A stretch of DNA of 64,000 bases, from assembly GCF_033343995.1 (NCBI RefSeq), contig NZ_CP137573.1, positions 620,001 through 684,000 of the forward strand. Direction: 5' to 3'. The translations under genes were made by a program, and so were the position numbers. A model generated the notes under the pieces. It was given only the letters and a program-made list of their open reading frames with translations. It had not been told where the DNA came from and ran no database searches. Shown here piece after piece: positions 57,621 to 64,000 of the stretch. The DNA comes from Streptomyces sp. HUAS YS2. Its GTDB lineage: Bacteria > Actinomycetota > Actinomycetes > Streptomycetales > Streptomycetaceae. Numbering within the stretch: the first letter of the stretch is position 1; the number at the start of each line of letters is the position of its first letter.

Positions 57621-58918
57621 CGCCGATGCCCACCGAGGAGGAGACGACGGCACCGGCGGACCGGCGGACCGGCAAGCGGGCCATCGCCGGACGGCTGTCC
57701 TGGGGACTGGCCGACCAGGCGGCCTCCAGCATGTCCAACTTCGCGGTGGGCATCTACGTGGCGCGCTCGCTGGGGCTGACGGCGTTCGGCGTCTTCAGCC
57801 TGGCCTGGGTCACCTACGGCGTGGTTCTCAACGTCTCCCGGGGCCTTGCCACCGACCCGCTCGTGGTGCGCTTCAGCGGCGTCCCGGCCGCGTCCTGGCG
57901 CGCGGCGGCGGCCAAGTCGGCGGGGACCGCGCTCGGCGTCGGGGCCGCCCTCGGTGCGGTGTCCCTGCTGGTCGGCCTCGCTCTCGGCGGCCGCGTGGGG
58001 ACGGCGTTCGTCTGCCTCGGCGTGGTCCTGCCGGGGCTGCTGCTGCAGGACGCGTGGCGGTTCGCGTTCTTCGCCGCCGGCGCCGGTCGGAAGGCGTTCG
58101 TCAACGACATGGTGTGGTGCGTCGCCCTCGTCCCGGCCATGGTGGTGGCGGCCCGTGTGGGCAGCGTGGCCGCCTTCCTGCTGGCCTGGGGCGCGTCCGC
58201 CGCGGTGGCCGCGGTGTACGGCTGCCTCCAGTCCGGCATCCGGCCCCGGCCGACCGGAGCGCGCGCATGGCTTCGCGAGCACCGTGACCTCGGCTCCCGT
58301 TACCTGGTCGAGAACGTCGCCAACAGCGGCGCGAGCCAGCTGCGGGCGTACGGGCTCGGGGTGATCGTCGGGGTCGGCGCGGTGGGGGTGGTCCGGGGCG
58401 CCGAACTCCTCCTCGGCCCGTTCCTCGCCGTCCTGATGGGGCTGTCCCTCGTGACCGTCGCGGAGGCGGCACGGGTGCTGCGGCGGGCCCCGCACCGCCT
58501 GGGCGCGTTCTGCCTCCTCCTGGGCGGCGGGCAGGCCGTCGCCGCGCTGCTCTGGGGCGGGGCGCTGCTGCTCGTCCCGGACCCGGTCGGCGAGCTCGTG
58601 CTCGGCGGCGTCTGGGGCGCCGCCTCGGAGCTCGTCGTGCCGGTCACGGTCGGCGTCGCGGGCGCCGGCCTCGGCACCGGCGCGGCGGCCGGGCTGCGCG
58701 CGCTCGGCGCGGCCCGGCGCAGCCTGCGCAGTCAGCTGATCGCCTCCGCCTGTTACGTCGTCGGCGGGCTCGGCGGCGCGGCCGTTGCCGGCACGGTCGG
58801 CTCGGCCTGGGGCGTCGCCGCCGCGACCGTCTGCGGCTCGGCCGTGTGGTGGCTGCAGCTGCGCTCCGCCCTGCGCGAGCACCGCCAGAACCCGATTCCC
58901 GAAGTGAGGACCTCATGA
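57617..58918 (+). CDS. Wzx-like polysaccharide flippase (MOP superfamily)
   Basis: The 433-aa protein is highly hydrophobic with about twelve membrane segments and begins GKRAIAGRLSWGLADQAASSMSNFAVGIYVARSLGLTAFGVFSLAWVTYG, the pattern of Wzx/RfbX transporters. It likely flips the lipid-linked repeat unit across the membrane for the Wzy-like polymerase encoded at 50066. It is translationally coupled at both ends (ATGA). Confidence 0.87.
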   Translation: MTPMPTEEETTAPADRRTGKRAIAGRLSWGLADQAASSMSNFAVGIYVARSLGLTAFGVFSLAWVTYGVVLNVSRGLATDPLVVRFSGVPAASWRAAAAKSAGTALGVGAALGAVSLLVGLALGGRVGTAFVCLGVVLPGLLLQDAWRFAFFAAGAGRKAFVNDMVWCVALVPAMVVAARVGSVAAFLLAWGASAAVAAVYGCLQSGIRPRPTGARAWLREHRDLGSRYLVENVANSGASQLRAYGLGVIVGVGAVGVVRGAELLLGPFLAVLMGLSLVTVAEAARVLRRAPHRLGAFCLLLGGGQAVAALLWGGALLLVPDPVGELVLGGVWGAASELVVPVTVGVAGAGLGTGAAAGLRALGAARRSLRSQLIASACYVVGGLGGAAVAGTVGSAWGVAAATVCGSAVWWLQLRSALREHRQNPIPEVRTS

Positions 58919-59862
58919 CAGCCCGACCCCGGCTCAGCATCGGCCTGCCCGTGTACAACGGCGAGGAGTACCTCGCCGAGTCGCTCGACGCCCTGCTCGG
59001 CCAGACGTACGAGGAGTTCGAGCTGGTCATCTCCGACAACGCCTCGACCGACGGGACGCAGGACATCTGCCGCCGGTACGCCGAGAAGGACTCCCGCATC
59101 CGGTACATCCGGCTGCCCCGGAACATCGGCGCCGCGCCGAACCACAACTTCGTGTTCACCGAGTGCCGTGGCGAGCTGTTCAAGTGGGCCTCGCACGACG
59201 ACCTGTACGCCCGGGACCTGCTGCGGCGCTGTGTGGAGGCCCTGGACGAGCGGCCGGACGTGATCCTCGCCCACGCCGACCAGGCGGTCATCGACGGCGA
59301 CGGCCAGGTGAAGGTCCCGTACGAGTACACGCTCGCGACCGCCTCCCCGCACGCGCCGGAGCGCTTCCGCAGCATGCTGTTCGAACCCGGTGGCGACGAC
59401 TTCTACGGGGTGATGCGGGCCGACGTGCTGCGCCGGGTGAAGCCGCACGACAGCTACCACCACGCGGACCGCACGTTCGTCTCCGAGATCGGCCTGCACG
59501 GGCCCTTCCACCAGGTGCCGGAGCTGCTGTACTTCCGCCGCGACCACCCCACCCGCGCCGAGCGGGCGAACCCGTCCAAGCGCTCCCGGTGCGTCAACCT
59601 GGACCCGCGCCGGGCCGGGCCGCTGCACCCGACGCCCCGGCTGCTCGCCGAGTACGTCTGGGGCTTCGTCTCGGCGATCCGGCGGGCTCCACTGTCCACC
59701 GCCGACCGCCGCGCCTGCTACGGCCATCTGGCGGCGTGGGCGACCAGCCGGGCCCGGCCGGGCGCCGGCGAGCGGGTCGAGGACCGCACTCCGGTCGACC
59801 CGGCGCGGCTCGGCGTCTCGGTCGACGACCTCGTCGCGGGGCGGGAAGGTCGGCGCGCATGA
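58915..59862 (+). CDS. Glycosyltransferase family 2
   Basis: The 315-aa GT-A enzyme starts at ATG 58915 (overlap with the flippase gene). It has LSIGLPVYNGEEYLAESLDALLGQTYEEFELVISDNASTDGTQDIC, the acidic donor-binding motif, KWASHDDLYARDLL (the DxD-equivalent HDD) and a C-terminal acceptor region (GLHGPFHQVPELLYFRRDHPTRAER). It transfers a sugar from a nucleotide donor during repeat-unit assembly. Confidence 0.9.
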   Translation: MTARPRLSIGLPVYNGEEYLAESLDALLGQTYEEFELVISDNASTDGTQDICRRYAEKDSRIRYIRLPRNIGAAPNHNFVFTECRGELFKWASHDDLYARDLLRRCVEALDERPDVILAHADQAVIDGDGQVKVPYEYTLATASPHAPERFRSMLFEPGGDDFYGVMRADVLRRVKPHDSYHHADRTFVSEIGLHGPFHQVPELLYFRRDHPTRAERANPSKRSRCVNLDPRRAGPLHPTPRLLAEYVWGFVSAIRRAPLSTADRRACYGHLAAWATSRARPGAGERVEDRTPVDPARLGVSVDDLVAGREGRRA

Positions 59863-61079
59863 ATCCGGTACGTGTCGGGGTGTTCGGCCTGCTCGGCTCC
59901 GGCAACCTCGGAAACGACGGGTCGCTGGAGGCCGTGCTCGGGTACCTCCGCGCCGAGCACCCGGAGGCCGTCGTGGACGCGCTGTGCGGCGGACCCGAGG
60001 TCGTGACGGCGCGGTACGCGATCCCCGCGACGCGACTGCACTGGTACCGCGGGGAGTACCGGACCGCCTCGCGTGCGGGCGCGGTCGCGGGGAAGGCTCT
60101 GGGCAAGCTCGTCGACGCCTTCCGCACCGCCGCCTGGGTGCGCCGGCACGATGTGGTGATCGTGCCGGGCATGGGCGTCCTGGAGGCGACGCTGCCGCTG
60201 CGGCCGTGGGGCTTCCCGTACGCGCTGTTCCTGCTCTGCGCGTCCGGCCGGCTGGCCCGCACCCCGGTCGCGCTGCTCGGCGTCGGCGCCGGGCCGATCC
60301 AGAACCGGCCGACCCGGGCCCTGGTCCGCTGGTCGGCGCGCCTGGCCTCGTACCGCTCGTACCGGGACGCCCAGTCCCGCGACGCGATGCGGGAGATGGG
60401 CGTGGACACCGAGCGCGACGAGGTCCACCCGGACCTCGCGTTCTCCCTGCCGACGCTTCCGTCGAGCGCTCCCTCGGGCCCGCCCGGCCCGGTCTGCGTC
60501 GGCGTCATGGACTTCCACGGCGGCAACGACGACCGCGACCGGGCCGAGGAGATCCACCGGCGCTACCTCGACGGGACGACCCGCTTCGTCCGCGCGCTGG
60601 TCGAGGACGGACGGCCGGTCCGGCTCATCACCGGCGACGCCTGTGATGCTCCGGTGGTCGCCGCGATCCTCGACGCGGTGGACTCGCCACTGGTCACCGC
60701 CGCCCAAGCGGCCTCGCTGGCCGACCTGATGAAGGAGACGGCGGCCGCCGATGCGGTGGTGGCGACCCGCTACCACAACCTGGTCTGCGCGTTGAAGGTC
60801 GGCACACCGACCCTCGCGCTCAGCTACGCGGCGAAGAGCGACGCGCTCATGGCCGAGATGGGACTCGGCGCGTACTGCCACCCGGCGCGCGAGGTCGACC
60901 CGGACCGGCTGCTCGACCAGTTCCGCGCGCTGGAGAAGCGGGCGGCGGAGCTGCGGCGGACCCTCGCCGAGCGGAACGCGGTCGCGGCCCGGCGGCTCGG
61001 GGACCAGTTCACCGCCTTGACCACGGCCCTGTTCCCGACGGCGGGCCACGACCACGGAGCACGGAAGGTTCTTCCATGA
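59859..61079 (+). CDS. Polysaccharide pyruvyl transferase family protein
   Basis: The 406-aa protein begins VRVGVFGLLGSGNLGNDGSLEAVLGYL, the typical N-terminus of CsaB/WcaK-type polysaccharide pyruvyltransferases, and has VVIVPGMGVLEATLPLRPWGFPYALFLL, LARTPVALLGVGAGPI, SRDAMREMGVDTERDEVHPDLAFSLP and VATRYHNLVCALKVGTPTLALSYAAKSDALM. It would add a ketal-linked pyruvate from phosphoenolpyruvate, giving the polymer extra negative charge. Some family members use other substrates. Confidence 0.87.
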   Translation: MNPVRVGVFGLLGSGNLGNDGSLEAVLGYLRAEHPEAVVDALCGGPEVVTARYAIPATRLHWYRGEYRTASRAGAVAGKALGKLVDAFRTAAWVRRHDVVIVPGMGVLEATLPLRPWGFPYALFLLCASGRLARTPVALLGVGAGPIQNRPTRALVRWSARLASYRSYRDAQSRDAMREMGVDTERDEVHPDLAFSLPTLPSSAPSGPPGPVCVGVMDFHGGNDDRDRAEEIHRRYLDGTTRFVRALVEDGRPVRLITGDACDAPVVAAILDAVDSPLVTAAQAASLADLMKETAAADAVVATRYHNLVCALKVGTPTLALSYAAKSDALMAEMGLGAYCHPAREVDPDRLLDQFRALEKRAAELRRTLAERNAVAARRLGDQFTALTTALFPTAGHDHGARKVLP

Positions 61080-61627
61080 AAGCGATCGAAGTCCCGGCGA
61101 TCACGGGCGCGTTCCTCTTCGAGCCGACACCGTACGCCGACGAGCGCGGCTTCTTCTGCCGCACCTTCGACGCCGACGTGGTCCGCTCGGTGGGCCTCGA
61201 CCCGGACGCCTTCGTCCAGGACAGCCTGTCCCGCTCGGTCCGGGGCGTGCTGCGCGGCATGCACCTGCGCTCCGGCAACGGCGAGGCCAAGCTGGTGCGG
61301 TGCTCGTACGGGCAGATCTTCGACGTCGTCGTGGACCTGCGGCCGGACTCACCGACCTACCGCAACGTGGCCACCTTCGAACTGTCCGGCGAGACGCAGA
61401 CGACGCTGTACATCCCGGCAGGGTGCGCGCACGGCTTCCAGGCCCTCACCGAGACCGCCGACACCTCGTACCGGATCGACCGCCCGCACGATCCGTCCGA
61501 GGACGTGACGATCGCCTTCGACGACCCTGAACTCGCCATACCCTGGCCGCTCCCGCCCGCCCTCATGTCCCGGCGGGACCGGGAGGCGCCGAGCCTCGCC
61601 GAGGTCCTGAAGCAGAAGGAGAGCTGA
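61076..61627 (+). CDS. dTDP-4-dehydrorhamnose 3,5-epimerase-like protein (RfbC family)
   Basis: The 183-aa cupin shows ERGFFCRTFDADVV, the catalytic His in GVLRGMHLRSGNGEAKLVRCSYGQIFDVVVDLRPDSPTY and PAGCAHGFQALTE, all as in RfbC. Length is exactly that of the family. No RfbA, B or D is in the window, so the epimerase may act on a CDP- or dTDP-sugar from the cassette rather than in rhamnose synthesis. It overlaps the pyruvyltransferase gene (ATGA). Confidence 0.9.
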   Translation: MKAIEVPAITGAFLFEPTPYADERGFFCRTFDADVVRSVGLDPDAFVQDSLSRSVRGVLRGMHLRSGNGEAKLVRCSYGQIFDVVVDLRPDSPTYRNVATFELSGETQTTLYIPAGCAHGFQALTETADTSYRIDRPHDPSEDVTIAFDDPELAIPWPLPPALMSRRDREAPSLAEVLKQKES

Positions 61628-61634
61628 AGTCAGC

Positions 61635-62960
61635 GTGGACACCGAAGAGTTCCGACTGCCCCGGTCGCAGCAGGCGAACGAGCGGCTGCACGCTTTGATC
61701 CCCGGGGGCGCGCACACCTACGCGAAGGGCGACGACCAGTACCCCGAGAACCTGGCCCCGGTCATCAGCCACGGCCTCGGCGCCCACGTGTGGGACGTCG
61801 ACGGCAACCGCTACATCGAGTACGGCTCCGGCCTGCGGTCGGTCAGCCTCGGTCACGCCCACCCACGCGTGCTCGAGGCGGTGCGGCGGGAACTCGACCG
61901 CGGCAGCAACTTCGTCCGGCCGTCCGTCATGGAGGTCGAGGCCGCGGAACGCTTCCTGGCCACGGTGCCGACCGCCGAGATGGTGAAGTTCGCCAAGAAC
62001 GGCTCCGACGTCACCACCGCGGCGGTGCGGCTCGCCCGCGCCGTCACCGGGCGCCCGCGGGTGGCCATCTGCGGCGACCATCCGTTCTTCTCGGTCGACG
62101 ACTGGTTCATCGGCACCACACCGATGTCCGCCGGCATCCCGACGGCGACCACCGAGCTCACCGTGGCGTTCCCGTACGGGGATCTGGCCGCCACGGAGGA
62201 ACTGCTGACCCGGTACCAGGACGAGGTCGCCTGTCTGATCCTCGAACCCGCCGGCCACAACGAGCCGCCGCCCGGGTACCTGGAGGGCCTCCGCGAGCTG
62301 GCCGACCGGCACGGCTGCGTCCTGATCTTCGACGAGATGATCACCGGGTTCCGCTGGTCCGAGGCCGGCGCCCAGGGCCTGTACGGCGTCGTCCCCGACC
62401 TCTCCACGTTCGGCAAGGCGCTCGGCAACGGGTTCGCCGTCTCCGCGCTGGCCGGGCGCCGCGAACTGATGGAGTGGGGCGGGCTGCGGCACTCCGGCGA
62501 CCGGGTGTTCCTGCTGTCCACCACACACGGTGCGGAGACCCACTCGCTGGCCGCCGCGATGGCCGTGCAGACCACCTATGTCCAGGAGGACGTCACCGCG
62601 CGGCTGCACGCCCTCGGCGAGCGGTTGGCCGCGGGTGTCCGCGAGGCCGCGGCCGGCATGGGCGTGGGCGACCACGTCGTCGTCCGGGGCCGGGCCAGCA
62701 ACCTGGTCTTCGCCACCCTCGACGAGAACCGGCAGCCGTCGCAGCAGTACCGCACCCTGTTCCTGCGCCGGCTCCTCGCGGGCGGGGTGCTGGCCCCATC
62801 GTTCGTGGTGAGCAGCGCGCTCGAAGACGCCGACATCGACCACACCGTCGACGTGGTGGCCCAGGCGTGCGCGGTGTACCGGAAGGCGCTGGACGCCGCC
62901 GACCCCACCCCCTGGCTGGCGGGGCGGCCCGTGAAGCCCGTGTTCCGCCGCTTGGCGTGA
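61635..62960 (+). CDS. Class-III PLP aminotransferase (glutamate-1-semialdehyde aminomutase-like)
   Basis: The 441-aa protein from GTG 61635 reads RLHALIPGGAHTYAKGDDQYPE, HVWDVDGNRYIEYGSGLRSVSLGHAHP, MVKFAKNGSDVTTAAVRLAR, ILEPAGHN, VLIFDEMITGFRWSEAG and the PLP lysine in DLSTFGKALGNGFAVSALAG. It looks like HemL, but in this setting it probably installs an amino group on a keto-sugar or activates another substituent; housekeeping haem synthesis genes are absent. The ribosome site (GGAG) is 13 bases upstream. It is the last gene of the exopolysaccharide operon and converges on the PAP2 gene. Confidence 0.88.
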   Translation: MDTEEFRLPRSQQANERLHALIPGGAHTYAKGDDQYPENLAPVISHGLGAHVWDVDGNRYIEYGSGLRSVSLGHAHPRVLEAVRRELDRGSNFVRPSVMEVEAAERFLATVPTAEMVKFAKNGSDVTTAAVRLARAVTGRPRVAICGDHPFFSVDDWFIGTTPMSAGIPTATTELTVAFPYGDLAATEELLTRYQDEVACLILEPAGHNEPPPGYLEGLRELADRHGCVLIFDEMITGFRWSEAGAQGLYGVVPDLSTFGKALGNGFAVSALAGRRELMEWGGLRHSGDRVFLLSTTHGAETHSLAAAMAVQTTYVQEDVTARLHALGERLAAGVREAAAGMGVGDHVVVRGRASNLVFATLDENRQPSQQYRTLFLRRLLAGGVLAPSFVVSSALEDADIDHTVDVVAQACAVYRKALDAADPTPWLAGRPVKPVFRRLA

Positions 62961-62975
62961 CGGTGTGACCTGACG

Positions 62976-63656
62976 TCAGCGAGACTCCTGCCGACCGGCG
63001 TCGGCCGACCGCTCTGCGAGCCGGTCGGCCGTCCGGTCGACCAGCCACGCCGTCGCCGGCACCACCGCCAGCGCGGTGCACCAGCCGCCGAGGGTGTCGG
63101 TCGGGTAGTGGGCACCGAGCGCGACCTGCGCCCAGCCCATGGCGGCCCCGGCGACCAGCGCCGAGGCGAGCACGAGTGACGTGCCGACCGCCTTGCCGAG
63201 GCCGAGCCGGCCGGTCACCAGCAGCGCCACCACGAGGGCGATCGCGGTGAGGAAGGCGGTGTGCCCGCTCGGGTAGGACAGGTACGGGCCGTTGATGGTG
63301 CGCCCCGCCAGGGGCTTGAGCAGCGTCGTCGTCGCCACGGTCGCGCCGGCGCCGGCGACCGTGAGCACGGCGGCGCGAGGACGCCGGAGCAGCAGACAGC
63401 CCGCCACGACGGCCACCACCAGCATCGCCGCTCCCACCGGCTCCCCCAGGAAGTCCAGGGCCAGAGCGACGCGCCGCCACGGCGGCCGCACGCCGCCCAC
63501 GGCCGACTGGATCCGCGCGTCCGCGCTGCCGGGCTCACCGTGGCCGGCGTACAGGACCCCGAGCGCGACGACCACCAGCGCGGCGAGGGCCGCGATCGGC
63601 CCGAGCGGGACGCGCAGCGACGGGGGCAGCACCGCGGGCGCGGGTCGGCCGGTCAC
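62976..63656 (-). CDS. PAP2-family phosphatase (membrane)
   Basis: The 226-aa membrane protein has about six spans and PAP2 motifs: KPLAGRTINGPYLSYPSGHTAF and GAHYPTDTLGG. Motif 1 (K-x4-R) lacks the second Arg-Pro, and the Arg of motif 3 is absent, so it is a divergent member of the kind common in Streptomyces. It hydrolyses lipid phosphates at the outer membrane face; undecaprenyl pyrophosphate recycling would suit the neighbouring polysaccharide locus. The start at GTG 63656 has GGTGAGCGG just before it; a TTG at 63722 would add 22 residues. Confidence 0.85.
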   Translation of the reverse strand: MTGRPAPAVLPPSLRVPLGPIAALAALVVVALGVLYAGHGEPGSADARIQSAVGGVRPPWRRVALALDFLGEPVGAAMLVVAVVAGCLLLRRPRAAVLTVAGAGATVATTTLLKPLAGRTINGPYLSYPSGHTAFLTAIALVVALLVTGRLGLGKAVGTSLVLASALVAGAAMGWAQVALGAHYPTDTLGGWCTALAVVPATAWLVDRTADRLAERSADAGRQESR

Positions 63657-63900
63657 CCGCTCACCACGTCCGGTCGACCTGACGTGTGGACCCGACACGA
63701 AGCCGACCGCCGTCCAAAGCAAGCCCCCGTCGTGTCCGTGATCAGCCTCGGCTCGTCAGCCTAACCAACGATCCGGTCATGGCAAACAGCTCGCCTCGCC
63801 GACGTGCGTCCGGAGGACGACGGGGGTCAGATGGGATGTGTTCGGTCCACCGGACGAAGACACCCCGGCGGACCGGCCGGACGACACGGAGGAGCCTGGC
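63657..63900. other. Intergenic region between PAP2 and gluconokinase genes
   Basis: No gene is supported in these 244 bases. The two flanking genes are divergent, so the segment should hold both promoters; I see no hexamer pair convincing enough to name. A moderately AT-rich stretch lies at 63760-63795. Confidence 0.5.
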
Positions 63901-64000
63901 ATGGCGACGGGAGAGCTGCCGCGGCTGGTGCTCGTCGTCGGTGTCGCCGGGTCGGGCAAGTCGACCGTGGGGCGCCTCCTCGCCGATCGACTGGGATGGG
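63901..64000 (+). CDS. gntK: Gluconokinase, partial (5' end)
   Basis: ATG 63901 has GGAGG 8 bases upstream. The 33 visible codons read MATGELPRLVLVVGVAGSGK and continue STVGRLLADRLGW, a P-loop kinase start matching GntK-type gluconokinases (GVSGSGKSTVG...LAERLGW). Gluconokinase phosphorylates gluconate to 6-phosphogluconate. The rest lies beyond the window; shikimate-kinase-like proteins share the opening, but the close spacing and wording favour gluconokinase. Confidence 0.75.
   Translation, partial: MATGELPRLVLVVGVAGSGKSTVGRLLADRLGW

Noticed and set aside
61635..62960. HemL (haem biosynthesis) as the identity of the class-III aminotransferase
   Set aside because: It sits at the end of a sugar locus with no haem genes nearby, and HemL-like proteins are common in sugar and polyketide clusters.

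Overview
The window is high-GC actinobacterial DNA, almost certainly from a Streptomyces or close relative. Coding density is high, third codon positions are nearly all G or C, GTG and TTG starts are common, and genes are packed with ATGA, GTGA or TGATG overlaps. Several families typical of Streptomyces are present (DUF6766, DUF5685, CU044_2847/Trypco1, SAV_2336-type proteins). I see no tRNA, rRNA, CRISPR array or insertion sequence.

Layout. (1) 1-2395: a BON-domain protein and a nucleotidyltransferase on the minus strand, then a plus-strand set made of a small lipoprotein, a 27-residue membrane peptide and an internally duplicated DUF6766 membrane protein. (2) 2424-19142: a catabolic divergon. 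The minus-strand operon, read from 10689 down to 2424, encodes an unknown 163-aa protein, a NuoF-like flavoprotein, a ferredoxin, an acetate-CoA-ligase-type enzyme, two tandem paralogous acyl-CoA dehydrogenases, a 3-hydroxyacyl-CoA dehydrogenase and a TetR regulator. The plus-strand operon (11104-19142) encodes a Rieske oxygenase, a complete spermidine/putrescine-type ABC transporter, a flavin amine oxidase and an aldehyde dehydrogenase. The shared promoter region holds three copies of one palindrome, GCTGACCGATCGGTCAGC, probably the TetR operators. (3) 19321-25190: a GMC oxidoreductase, a patatin-like hydrolase and a membrane metallophosphoesterase, facing a dienelactone-hydrolase-like gene.

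(4) 25497-33508: a four-gene conflict-type system. It encodes a Trypco1 (CU044_2847) protein, a trypsin-like protease fused to a VMAP-C-like domain, a MoxR-type AAA+ ATPase, and a 1504-aa protein. The large protein carries a SAV_2336/vWA-like region, a caspase-like fold, a degenerate STAND-like NTPase and a WD40-like propeller. Its caspase-like domain has Ser where the catalytic Cys should be, and its P-loop Lys is also gone. The set ends in a strong hairpin terminator. This is the best candidate for an undescribed variant system. A convergent DUF5685 gene with a glycine- and cysteine-rich tail follows.

(5) 35383-62960: a plus-strand exopolysaccharide locus of about 27.6 kb with Wzx/Wzy-type logic. 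It has a priming sugar transferase, an AlgD-like GDP-mannose 6-dehydrogenase, glycosyltransferases, two Wzz-like proteins, an AsnB-like amidotransferase, a bi-domain oxidoreductase, a heparinase/alginate-lyase-like enzyme, a beta-helix lipoprotein and a Wzy-like protein. The second half is a sugar-modification cassette (C-methyltransferase-like, sugar nucleotidyltransferase, PIG-L deacetylase, SDR epimerase, DUF4910 protein, flippase, GT2, pyruvyltransferase, RfbC-like 3,5-epimerase, class-III aminotransferase). The gene content suggests a polymer containing mannuronic acid that may be amidated, with a modified deoxy or branched sugar; the structure is inference. (6) 62976-64000: a PAP2 phosphatase on the minus strand and the 5' end of a gluconokinase gene.
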